Positions 1 to 6,206 of a stretch of 9,014 nt of DNA are shown piece by piece. The translations under genes and the position numbers were made by a program. The notes under the pieces are model-generated. The model was not told the DNA's origin. It saw only the letters and a program-made list of their open reading frames with translations, and ran no database searches. Source of the stretch: an uncultured bacterium (GTDB taxonomy: Bacteria > Planctomycetota > DG-23 > SLPQ01). Within the stretch, counting starts at the first letter, position 1; each line of letters begins with the position of its first letter. Where the stretch lies: contig CALMGO010000511.1 of the NCBI GenBank assembly GCA_937863625.1, forward strand, positions 1 through 9,014. The letters run 5' to 3'.

Positions 1-829
1 CGAGGCCGAGCCCCTCGGAGACAGGCCTCCTGCCGACCGAGACGAGCGCAAAATCCGCGGTGAGTTTTTCTCCGCCGGCGAGATACGCGGCAGCGACGTC
101 GCCTTCGCGCGTGAGTTTTTCGACCTTGACGCCGGTGCGGACCTTTATCTTTCGCTTTTTGAAGGCGCGGGTGATTTCCTTTATGACGTCAGTATCCATT
201 GTCGCGAGGATATTGTCGAGAAGTTCGACGACGGTGACCTCTATGCCGAGGTTGGCGTAGAGCGCGGCGTATTCGCAACCGATAAAGCCGCCGCCTATGA
301 TGATGACCGATTTGCCGACCTGGGTGCGGGCGACGGCGTCCTGGCTGGTGAGGATCTTTTCCCCGTCAAATTCGAAGACCCTTGGTCTTGCCGGTTCGCT
401 GCCGGTGGCGACGATGATATTGTCGCACGAGAGGGTATCGGTCGAGCCGTCGACACGCGTGACTTCCACTTCGCCGGGAGAGGTGATCTTGCCCGTGCCG
501 CGCACGAGAGTGACGCTTCGCGCCTTGAAGAGAGCCTCGATGCCGCCGCGAAGCATGCTGACGATCTTGTCCTTGCGCGCGGCCATCACGGCGTAGTCCA
601 CCGATATCTCGCCCGTCATGACGCCAAACTGCGAGGCGCGTCTTGCCAGCGCGGCGACTCTGCCGGACTTGATAAGAGCCTTTGTCGGGATGCAGCCCCA
701 GTTGAGGCACGTCCCGCCGACAAACTCCCTCTCCACCACCGCGCACGTGGCTCCCAACTGCGCCGCCCGGATGGCGGCAACGTAGCCGCCGGGTCCCGCG
801 CCAAGAACGACAAGGTCATATTTTGCCAT
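1..829 (-). CDS. lpdA: Dihydrolipoyl dehydrogenase (E3), N-terminal part, cut by window edge
   Basis: FAD-dependent oxidoreductase that reoxidises the lipoyl groups of 2-oxoacid dehydrogenase complexes or of the glycine cleavage system, passing electrons to NAD+. The frame is open from the ATG at 829 to the window edge, giving 276 residues of a family normally 460-480 long; the rest of the NAD domain and the dimerisation domain with its active-site His lie outside. Visible motifs: FAD dinucleotide fold GAGPGG at residues 10-15; redox-active disulfide in GGTCLNWGCIPTK with C41 and C46; ATGSEP at 141-146; NAD-binding GGGFIG at 179-184. The start is supported by GAGG shortly upstream and by the N-terminal MAKYDLVVLGAGPGG, which needs no extension. 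A promoter lies just upstream, so it is probably transcribed independently of the SDR gene. Which complex it serves cannot be seen, as no E1, E2 or gcv gene is in view. Mercuric or glutathione reductase is less likely given LNWGCIPTK. Confidence 0.93.
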   Translation of the reverse strand, partial: MAKYDLVVLGAGPGGYVAAIRAAQLGATCAVVEREFVGGTCLNWGCIPTKALIKSGRVAALARRASQFGVMTGEISVDYAVMAARKDKIVSMLRGGIEALFKARSVTLVRGTGKITSPGEVEVTRVDGSTDTLSCDNIIVATGSEPARPRVFEFDGEKILTSQDAVARTQVGKSVIIIGGGFIGCEYAALYANLGIEVTVVELLDNILATMDTDVIKEITRAFKKRKIKVRTGVKVEKLTREGDVAAAYLAGGEKLTADFALVSVGRRPVSEGLGL

Positions 830-874
830 TTCGCCCTCAAATCAGCGTTGTTTTGCGTCGTTTGGAAGAAACTC

Positions 875-903
875 AGTATATCCTGCGTCGCGGCTTCGGT
901 CAA
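875..903 (-). promoter_or_regulatory. Sigma-70-type promoter for the dihydrolipoyl dehydrogenase gene
   Basis: Read on the minus strand, TTGACC (903-898) is followed after exactly 17 bases by TATACT (880-875). Both hexamers are 5/6 matches to consensus. Transcription would start near 868, giving a leader of about 40 bases before the ATG at 829. It sits in the 184-base gap after the SDR gene, where I see no strong hairpin with a T-tract, so read-through from the SDR gene is also possible. Confidence 0.7.
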
Positions 904-1013
904 TAGCCGCAGGGCGGGCGATAAGGGCCGCCACCGGCAACGTCGGCACTTGCGGAAGGATGAAAGTTCCGAGCGAAAGTGCAAACAAGCTGACCCTGCG
1001 TGAGAGGCGGGTT

Positions 1014-1745
1014 TTAGTAGAACATGTAGCGCACGTTGCAGGCGGTCATGAAGCGGCCAGCATCAGAGCAGAGGAAAGCCACGCCTTCGGCGATGTCCTG
1101 CGGGGAAACATTGGCGCGCGATTGCCACGCGGGGCCATTATCGCACTGCTCAATGGCTCCTTCAAGCGTCTCAATGGCGTCGACGGGGCCGGGGCAGATC
1201 GCGTTAACAGTGACGCCTTTGGGCCATGCATCCTCAGCGGCGAGATGCAGGGCCGCGGACCTCGAGGCCTTGGCGACATTGTAGGCGTAGGCGGGCGGGA
1301 GCTGGGTCGGGTGAAGGGCGAGGCCGATAACGCGCCCCCACTGTCGCTCGTACATGCCGGGCAGGATAAGGGGCAGGAGGTTGTATAAGGGAGCGAGTTC
1401 CTGTTGGGCGTCGGCGAGGGCGCTTGAGGCATCGAGCGCGTCGATACCCTCGGGGTGCCACCCCGAGCCGGGGCCGATGATGCAGATGTCAACACGGCTA
1501 AATTCCTTTCGCGTCGCATCTACGAGTTTCTTACACCCCTTGAGAGTAAAAACATCGGCCTCGACAGCGAGGGCCCGGCCGCCTCGGGTCCTGATATGGT
1601 CGACTATCGCGGAGGCGCTGTCGGCGCTCGTGCGGTAGTTGACAACTACGGCTGCCCCTTCGCGGGCGAGGGTAAGGGCGATGCTTCGTCCCATGCCGTT
1701 GCCGGCGGCGCCTGTTACGATTGCGACTTTGTCTTTGCAGTTCAC
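1014..1745 (-). CDS. SDR-family oxidoreductase with a degenerate active site
   Basis: Rossmann-fold short-chain dehydrogenase/reductase, 243 residues, the usual size for a classical SDR. The start is GTG, supported by GGAAGGGAG about 8 bases upstream. The glycine-rich cofactor motif is TGAAGNGMG (residues 11-19), one residue longer than the usual TGxxxGxG; N36-Y37-R38 after the second strand suggests NADP(H). Y155-NVA-K159 is the expected catalytic YxxxK. Several hallmarks are missing: the NNAG motif reads IGPG (90-93), the position 13 residues before Y155 that should be Ser is L142, and the C-terminus ends in NVRYMFY where relatives have the substrate-lid and DGG tail. VTVNAICPGPV (about 174-184) is the normal post-catalytic segment. 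It could be a FabG-like reductase that changed or lost activity. Substrate unknown. It lies 77 bases downstream of the sigma factor gene on the same strand and may be read with it. Confidence 0.85.
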   Translation of the reverse strand: MNCKDKVAIVTGAAGNGMGRSIALTLAREGAAVVVNYRTSADSASAIVDHIRTRGGRALAVEADVFTLKGCKKLVDATRKEFSRVDICIIGPGSGWHPEGIDALDASSALADAQQELAPLYNLLPLILPGMYERQWGRVIGLALHPTQLPPAYAYNVAKASRSAALHLAAEDAWPKGVTVNAICPGPVDAIETLEGAIEQCDNGPAWQSRANVSPQDIAEGVAFLCSDAGRFMTACNVRYMFY

Positions 1746-1822
1746 TACAGTCTCCCTTCCTCTCTGTCAAACGAACACAGGCGATAACACACGCCATACA
1801 GTCCTGACGGGCCGGGCTATTC

Positions 1823-3466
1823 TCATGCAACTATTTCAAGCGCCTTCTTCATGCGCGAGACGGCGCGGGCATCGCAGTCGCGCGCTTCGAGGACCTTGGC
1901 GGCGATGAATTCACGCAGGGAACGGTCGGCCATTTCGAGGCGGCGTTTCTCTTCGGCGAAGCAAAAGGGGGCGCGGTCGAGGGTCTGCTCGACAACGCGG
2001 ACCTCACACCGGTACTCTTCGGCAGTGGCGGCCATTTCGGCCGCAGCGGCGGGGCAGACAGACGCCATTTCCTCGAGGAACTCGGCCGCGGCGGCGCGGG
2101 CATCGCGGAGATTGGCAAGGACGACGCTCGTGCAGACATTGCAGCGAAAGGTAAGGACTTCGAGGTCACCTGCGGGGAAATCCTCATCGCGCAGGAGGGC
2201 CGCTGCCCATTCTTCATATGCATTAAGGCCACAGGCGTAGTTGCTGCCTCCGTAGGCTTGAAACTCCCCCTTGGACGCGAGTTCAACAGCCCATTCGAGC
2301 GCGCTGCGGACGACTTCACGTTCGCCCAGGGGGGCGACCTTGTCTCCGAGCACGATAAGCAGGTCGAGAGCACTTTCATACCAATCGGTTTGCCTGTAGT
2401 AGGCGTCGTCGGTTCCCTGAAAGAAACTCCAACCGACGAGAGCATCGTTGTCGTAGCCGGTCACTACGCCGTGTTCGGACGGCCCGATGATGCCGGTGGC
2501 GAGCACGGGGCGTCCGCGGTCGATGCTCTCGGCGACGATCTCGCGAAAATGTTCTTTCTCGCCGGGAGTATTGTTCTTGCCGAACCATTGCCACTGGTAA
2601 CCGAGGGCGCGGAAGGCGCGTTTGGCGGGTTCGAGGCCTACGAGCATGAGGTCGCCGGAACTCGGGCACCACTTTCTGCACCAGTAGATGCGAAACGCGC
2701 CGCCGGAGACGCCCATGATATAGGGGTACGTGTATGGCTCCTTGAGAAACTGCATGCACGCAAAAACGGCCCCTGCGAAGGTACACTCGGTTTTCTCCCA
2801 CCGCAAAGAAGGCACGCCGTCGAGGACCCTTGCGGCAAACTCGGGTGGCAGTTTGTGTTCGTTAAAGACTTCCTGGACCACGGGGGCGGCCTCGTCTGAA
2901 AGCGATGCGGCAAGAGCGGATCTCAATTTGGCTCGGGCGCGGGTGATGAGGGATTTGGCGGTGCCTAGCGGAATATCAAGAAAGTCGGCAACCTTCCTGT
3001 AGGAGAGGCCATCGAGGTGAAACATCGTGAGCGGCACACGGTACTTGGGCGGCAGCGAGGCCACAGCGGCGAGGACGGCGTCCGCGAGTTCACGCTTTTC
3101 GGCGGTCTCGGCGGGGCCGGGCGCAAAGTCCGGGATTTCCAGCGTATCGAGGTCGATGCGGCCGTTTAGCCCTTTATATAGCGCCGGACGAAAGGCCTTC
3201 ATCCATGCAAGCGCGACGCTGAAAGACACGCGGCGCAACCAGGCGGGGAAGCGCGCTGGGTCGCGGAGTTGGTCGAGATTCGTATACGCGCGGATGAATG
3301 CCTCCTGGGCGATGTCTTGCGCGTCGTGCCAGTTGCCGACGATGCTGTACGCCAGGCCGTAGACGTGCCCCTGGTAGCGGGTGACGAGCTCCCTGTATGC
3401 GCCGGCGCGAGAGGAACGCACGAGAGAGACGAGTTCCGAATCGCTCAAGTTTGACATCTCGTTCAA
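1823..3466 (-). CDS. ECF-type sigma-70 factor fused to a C-terminal BtrH/papain-like domain
   Basis: RNA polymerase sigma factor with an unusual 350-residue C-terminal extension. Residues (from the TTG at 3466) about 21-90 are sigma region 2, with the DAQDIAQEAFIRAYTNL core; about 127-185 are region 4, with the helix-turn-helix LSYRKVADFLDIPLGTAKSL. A short linker (QEVFNEHKLPPEFA, about 198-211) leads to a domain at about 218-350 with C228, the SGGAFRIYW segment (254-262), H332 and GYDND (337-341). This order resembles the BtrH N-terminal/papain-like cysteine fold, with C228, H332 and D339 as a possible triad. The remainder to 547 is mostly helical, with CxxC at 442-445; CxxxC occurs at 263-267. 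ECF factors normally end after region 4 at about 170-200 residues. Start: GGGAGG lies 6 bases before TTG 3466 but 15 before ATG 3457; ATG 3487 has no ribosome site. The sigma assignment is secure; the C-terminal fold is inferred. Confidence 0.88.
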   Translation of the reverse strand: MNEMSNLSDSELVSLVRSSRAGAYRELVTRYQGHVYGLAYSIVGNWHDAQDIAQEAFIRAYTNLDQLRDPARFPAWLRRVSFSVALAWMKAFRPALYKGLNGRIDLDTLEIPDFAPGPAETAEKRELADAVLAAVASLPPKYRVPLTMFHLDGLSYRKVADFLDIPLGTAKSLITRARAKLRSALAASLSDEAAPVVQEVFNEHKLPPEFAARVLDGVPSLRWEKTECTFAGAVFACMQFLKEPYTYPYIMGVSGGAFRIYWCRKWCPSSGDLMLVGLEPAKRAFRALGYQWQWFGKNNTPGEKEHFREIVAESIDRGRPVLATGIIGPSEHGVVTGYDNDALVGWSFFQGTDDAYYRQTDWYESALDLLIVLGDKVAPLGEREVVRSALEWAVELASKGEFQAYGGSNYACGLNAYEEWAAALLRDEDFPAGDLEVLTFRCNVCTSVVLANLRDARAAAAEFLEEMASVCPAAAAEMAATAEEYRCEVRVVEQTLDRAPFCFAEEKRRLEMADRSLREFIAAKVLEARDCDARAVSRMKKALEIVA

Positions 3467-3493
3467 AGCAAGCCTCCCGTGACACATCAGAAG

Positions 3494-3521
3494 CGTATAG
3501 CTACCGTAATAATGATAGCAA
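3494..3521 (-). promoter_or_regulatory. Candidate promoter of the sigma factor gene
   Basis: On the minus strand TTGCTA (3521-3516) and TATACG (3499-3494) are 16 bases apart, each a 4/6 match to consensus, in a locally AT-rich stretch of otherwise GC-rich sequence. A start near 3487 would leave the ATG at 3487 with almost no leader, which favours translation from TTG 3466 or ATG 3457. An alternative reading is GCAACC (3539-3534) with TATCAT (3517-3512) 16 bases on; the AAC core is typical of ECF-sigma -35 elements and could mean autoregulation. I cannot choose between them. Confidence 0.35.
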
Positions 3522-3625
3522 TAGCGCGCAAAAGGTTGCAGCGCGAATCAGAAATAATTCAAAGACACTGCGATTTCTTGAACGGAGCGGAAGCAGATTG
3601 AAGACTCGCCGCGGGAAAATTGTGT

Positions 3626-3654
3626 TTGACAGCCGAAGCGCTGTCGGCTATAAG
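3626..3654 (+). promoter_or_regulatory. Strong promoter for the leader and aminotransferase transcript
   Basis: TTGACA (3626-3631, perfect consensus) and TATAAG (3649-3654, 5/6) are separated by exactly 17 bases. Transcription should start at about 3660-3662, roughly 200 bases before the aminotransferase ATG and about 155 bases before a terminator, implying a long regulated leader. It is divergent from the sigma factor promoter about 105 bases away. Confidence 0.75.
3628..3649. repeat. Overlapping inverted repeats in the promoter spacer, candidate operator
   Basis: Two perfect 6-base inverted repeats overlap here: GACAGC (3628-3633) with GCTGTC (3640-3645), and AGCCGA (3631-3636) with TCGGCT (3644-3649). 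Together they cover the end of the -35 box, the whole spacer and the first base of the -10 box. A repressor bound here would block RNA polymerase. No cognate regulator is identified, and short inverted repeats are not rare in GC-rich DNA. Confidence 0.35.
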
Positions 3655-3664
3655 TTGGCACGTT

Positions 3665-3769
3665 ATGAAGAACTTCAAGAACCAGCCAATGTCCATCGTA
3701 CTCGCAGCCGCGACGGCGCGGCGCGCGGCGGTATGCATTACGCCGGCGGGAGGGGACGGGCTGGAGTAA
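3665..3769 (+). CDS. Possible leader peptide, 34 residues
   Basis: A short ORF runs from ATG 3665 to TAA 3769 within the leader RNA between the promoter and the terminator. The middle (residues 13-23) reads LAAATARRAAV, with 7 Ala and 2 Arg among 34 residues, and it ends GGDGLE. Its last codons cover the segment (3753-3762) that can pair with the terminator arm, the placement expected of an attenuation leader peptide. Against it: ATG 3665 lies only about 4 bases from the predicted transcript start with no ribosome site, so it would have to be leaderless. A second in-frame ATG at 3689 also lacks a good site. Ala and Arg codons are common by chance in GC-rich sequence. I do not recognise the peptide. 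It may be untranslated RNA. Confidence 0.35.
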   Translation: MKNFKNQPMSIVLAAATARRAAVCITPAGGDGLE

Positions 3770-3826
3770 GAGTTCCTTCAAGAGAAAAAGTGAAAGCCCG
3801 TTCCAAGGAGCGGGCTTTTTTGTTTT
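3682..3826 (+). promoter_or_regulatory. Putative transcription attenuator upstream of the aminotransferase
   Basis: Four leader segments can form mutually exclusive pairings. Segment 1, CCAGCC (3682-3687), matches GGCTGG (3759-3764). Segment 2, GGGACGGGCT (3753-3762), pairs with segment 3, AGCCCGTTCC (3795-3804), over 10 positions with one G-U. Segment 3 also pairs with segment 4 (3807-3816) to make the intrinsic terminator. The 2:3 pairing would stop the terminator from forming and let RNA polymerase reach the aminotransferase, whose ATG is 35 bases past the T-tract. A ribosome finishing the small ORF would cover segment 2 and favour termination; one stalled earlier would favour read-through. 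The pairings are read directly from sequence; the regulatory role and the signal are inferred. A protein- or ligand-sensing leader is an alternative; I recognise no known riboswitch class or T-box motif. Confidence 0.5.
3793..3826 (+). terminator. Rho-independent terminator in the aminotransferase leader
   Basis: The arm AAAGCCCGTTC (3793-3803) pairs with GAGCGGGCTTT plus the preceding G (3808-3818), eleven pairs with one G-U, closing a CAAG loop. The 3' side runs into TTTTTT then GTTTT. It terminates plus-strand transcripts only. No plus-strand gene lies upstream apart from the possible leader ORF, so it most likely serves as an attenuator or ends a short RNA of about 160 bases. Confidence 0.85.
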
Positions 3827-3860
3827 GGCGGCAGACCCTGGTGTTTTTGGAGAAGGTGTG

Positions 3861-5054
3861 ATGGAAAACAGTTTTGCAACGCGGATGGGCAAGGTCAAGA
3901 AGTCCTTCATACGTGAGATACTCAAGGTCGCGGGGGACCCGGAGATCATATCTTTTGCCGGGGGACTGCCGAACCCGGCCCTTTTCCCGGTGGACAATAT
4001 GCGCGCGGCGTGCGTGAAAGTGCTCGACGAGAGCGCCAGGGCGCTTCTTCAATACCAGACGAGCGAGGGGCACGGGCCGCTACGCGAGTTCATAGCGAGG
4101 CGTTACAGAGAGCGGTGGGGATTTGACGCATCGGCCGACGAGGTGCTCGTGACGAGCGGTTCGCAGCAGGCGCTGGACTTAATCGGCAAGATATTCATCG
4201 ACGCAGGCGACCGGGTCGTGCTGGAGCGGCCGGGGTACCTCGGCGCGATACAGGCGCTGGGGATTTATGAACCGGAATTTGTCCAGGTGGAGTTGGAAGA
4301 CGACGGGATGGACACGGCTCGGCTGGCGGAGACTCTCGCTGAGCGCAGGCCGAAATTCATCTACACCGTGCCCAACTTCCAGAACCCTTCAGGCGTATCA
4401 TACAGCCGGGAGCGTCGCGAGGAGGTGGCAAGGCTCGCGGTGGACTCCGGGTGCTACATCATCGAGGACGACCCTTATGGGGAGCTCAGGTTTCGCGGGG
4501 AGAGTGTGCCGCCGATACGTCTGTGGGCGGGGGCCAACTGCATCATGACGGGTTCGTTTTCGAAGACCGTAGCGCCGGGACTTCGCGTTGGCTGGGTGTA
4601 TGCTCCGCGGGAGGTGATAGACAAACTCCTCATCGCCAAACAGGCGGCCGACCTGCACTCGGACTCGCTCAGCCAGAGGGTCCTCTATCAGTACCTTGCG
4701 GATAACGACATCGACGAGCACATCGCCGTTATTCGCGACGCGTACGGACGGCAGAGGAACGCGATGGTCGCCGCGGTTAAGGAGCACTGCCCCCCGGACG
4801 TGAAATGCACCGAGCCTGAGGGGGGGATGTTTTTGTGGATGACGCTGCCGAAGGGGCTCGACTCGCACGCGCTTTTCGACAAGGCGGTAGCGGCAAAGGT
4901 GGCGTTTGTGCCGGGGACGCCGTTTTACACGGACGGCGGGGGGGCAAACACAATGCGGCTTAACTACTCAAACTCCGACGAGGAAAAGATACACGAAGGG
5001 ATAAAGAGACTGGGGCGGGTGATAAAGGACGCAGTCGCGGGCGGATGCGCATGA
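3861..5054 (+). CDS. PLP-dependent aminotransferase (class I/II, 2-aminoadipate/LysN-like)
   Basis: Cytoplasmic fold-type I transaminase of 397 residues, the usual family length. Visible features: SFAGGLPNP at 31-39, the N-terminal substrate loop of the LysN/kynurenine-aminotransferase-like group; TSGSQQALDLIG at 98-109, the PLP phosphate-binding region; PNFQNPSG at 171-178 with the cofactor-contacting N175; D203 and Y206 in EDDPYGELRF, contacting the pyridine ring; GSFSKTVAPGLRVGW with Schiff-base lysine K235 and phosphate-contacting R242; and MRLNYSN near the C-terminus with the carboxylate-binding Arg. The start is ATG 3861, with GGAG 8 bases upstream; an upstream in-frame ATG at 3825 lies inside the terminator T-tract and is rejected. 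Relatives act on 2-aminoadipate, branched-chain, aromatic or alanine/2-oxo acid pairs, and sequence alone does not decide. Expression appears controlled by the leader attenuator. It converges with the maturase gene, leaving 14 bases. Confidence 0.9.
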   Translation: MENSFATRMGKVKKSFIREILKVAGDPEIISFAGGLPNPALFPVDNMRAACVKVLDESARALLQYQTSEGHGPLREFIARRYRERWGFDASADEVLVTSGSQQALDLIGKIFIDAGDRVVLERPGYLGAIQALGIYEPEFVQVELEDDGMDTARLAETLAERRPKFIYTVPNFQNPSGVSYSRERREEVARLAVDSGCYIIEDDPYGELRFRGESVPPIRLWAGANCIMTGSFSKTVAPGLRVGWVYAPREVIDKLLIAKQAADLHSDSLSQRVLYQYLADNDIDEHIAVIRDAYGRQRNAMVAAVKEHCPPDVKCTEPEGGMFLWMTLPKGLDSHALFDKAVAAKVAFVPGTPFYTDGGGANTMRLNYSNSDEEKIHEGIKRLGRVIKDAVAGGCA

Positions 5055-5068
5055 TGGCAAGCTGCGCT

Positions 5069-6190
5069 TCAGGGCGTGCGCTGACGTTCGCGGATGATTT
5101 CGGCGGCAAGGGGGCGAAGGCGCGGGAGGGCGTGGGCGTAGAAGCGTTTCAAGCCGGGGCATAGGTGGCTGTGAGGCGCAGAGCCGCCTGATGCCCGGCG
5201 ATGCCTCGTGCAGCCGCCTGCGCAGAACTCGATAAACTCACACTCGCGGCAGGCGTCCGAAAATGCGGACTTTCTCATGCCGAATTCTCTGTATACGGGC
5301 GAAGCCTGCAGATAGTCCCATGAGTTTTTCATGACGTTGCCGAGGCGAAGCGGACGCTCGGCGAAGAAATCACACGGGTACGCGTCGCCGCTATACTCGA
5401 TGAGAAAATACAAGCGGCAGTCGCGCCCCATGGTGCATTCGTTTCTCGTGCCGTCGACAAGATAGGCAAGTATCGAGTCAAAGAGGCGCACCGAGACGCG
5501 CCGGGTGTCGGCGGCGAGCCACAGGTCAAATACCTCAGAGAGAAAATCCCCCCAGCCTTCAGGCGTTACCGCGAAATCCCTCGGACGGCCGCGGTCGTCA
5601 AACTCCACGCACGGTATGTACTGGTGATGGAAGAAACCCTTTTCACAGAGGTACGTATATACCTCCGTGGCGCGGGATTCATTGGCGGCGGTGACGAGTG
5701 TGAGAGTATTAAACTCGACACGGCGCTCGCGGAGATGTTGAATGCCGCGCAAAACGTCCGCATGGGCTCCCGCTCCAGAGGGGGACTTGCGGTAGCGGTC
5801 GTGGATATCGGCTGGGCCATCGAGGCTCACGCCGACGAGGAAGTTAAACGCGGCAATGTGCGCGGCAAACTCATCGTCAATGAGTGTGGCATTCGTCTGG
5901 AGGCCGTTTGCCACCGTCATGCCGGCGCGGCCGTACTTTTGCTGGCGCGACGTGACCGCGCGAAAGAAATCCACTCCCATGAGCGTCGGCTCGCCCCCCT
6001 GCCATCCGAAGACATATTGCGGCTGGGGAGTGGCCATGTAGGAGCGGATGACCTTATCAAGGGTTCGCTCGGACATGCGGTGGGTTTCTTCATGCGGGTA
6101 GAGCGCGGACTTCGGGAGGTAAAAGCAGTAGTCGCAAGCGAGGTTGCAGTCGGCGGAGGCTGGCTTTATGAGAAGGCTGAACGGTTTCAT
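5069..6190 (-). CDS. Anaerobic sulfatase-maturating enzyme (radical SAM/SPASM)
   Basis: Oxidises the active-site Cys (or Ser) of a sulfatase to formylglycine in the cytoplasm without oxygen, using S-adenosylmethionine and three 4Fe-4S clusters. The protein has 373 residues, typical for the family. C15, C19 and C22 in CNLACDYC hold the radical SAM cluster; GWQGGEPT is at 62-69; GLQTNATLI at 96-104. The SPASM cysteines C252, C258, C273, C314, C317, C323, C327 and C344 reproduce the spacing of characterised enzymes, and YPCDF carries D274, the expected catalytic base. The frame stays open far upstream, but ATG 6190 with AAGGGG 10 bases before it matches the family N-terminus (MKPFSLLIKP). It starts 16 bases after the sulfatase stop, so the two form an operon and this enzyme very probably matures that sulfatase. 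It may also serve sulfatases elsewhere in the genome. Confidence 0.95.
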   Translation of the reverse strand: MKPFSLLIKPASADCNLACDYCFYLPKSALYPHEETHRMSERTLDKVIRSYMATPQPQYVFGWQGGEPTLMGVDFFRAVTSRQQKYGRAGMTVANGLQTNATLIDDEFAAHIAAFNFLVGVSLDGPADIHDRYRKSPSGAGAHADVLRGIQHLRERRVEFNTLTLVTAANESRATEVYTYLCEKGFFHHQYIPCVEFDDRGRPRDFAVTPEGWGDFLSEVFDLWLAADTRRVSVRLFDSILAYLVDGTRNECTMGRDCRLYFLIEYSGDAYPCDFFAERPLRLGNVMKNSWDYLQASPVYREFGMRKSAFSDACRECEFIEFCAGGCTRHRRASGGSAPHSHLCPGLKRFYAHALPRLRPLAAEIIRERQRTP

Positions 6191-6206
6191 CGCGGCCAAG
6201 CCCCTT

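Noticed and set aside
2..829. Plus-strand frame open across the whole dihydrolipoyl dehydrogenase gene
   Set aside because: It mirrors the codon frame of a clearly recognisable enzyme on the minus strand, has no recognisable protein motif and no ATG in frame; a GC-rich shadow.
1746..1822. Promoter or terminator between the sigma and SDR genes
   Set aside because: A TTGACA on the minus strand lies too close to the GTG start for a usable -10 box, and no hairpin with T-tract was found.
2258..2899. 213-residue plus-strand ORF
   Set aside because: Antisense to the BtrH-like domain of the sigma protein, whose frame shows clear sigma motifs and continuity; no ribosome site or family resemblance.
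3397..3861. 154-residue plus-strand ORF through the divergent intergenic region
   Set aside because: It spans the promoter, leader and terminator, has Arg/Ser-rich composition and no ribosome site or recognisable domain.
5047..5067. GCGCA/TGCGC inverted repeat in the convergent junction as a shared terminator
   Set aside because: Only 5 pairs with an 11-base loop and no T-tract on either strand; it also overlaps the end of the aminotransferase coding sequence.
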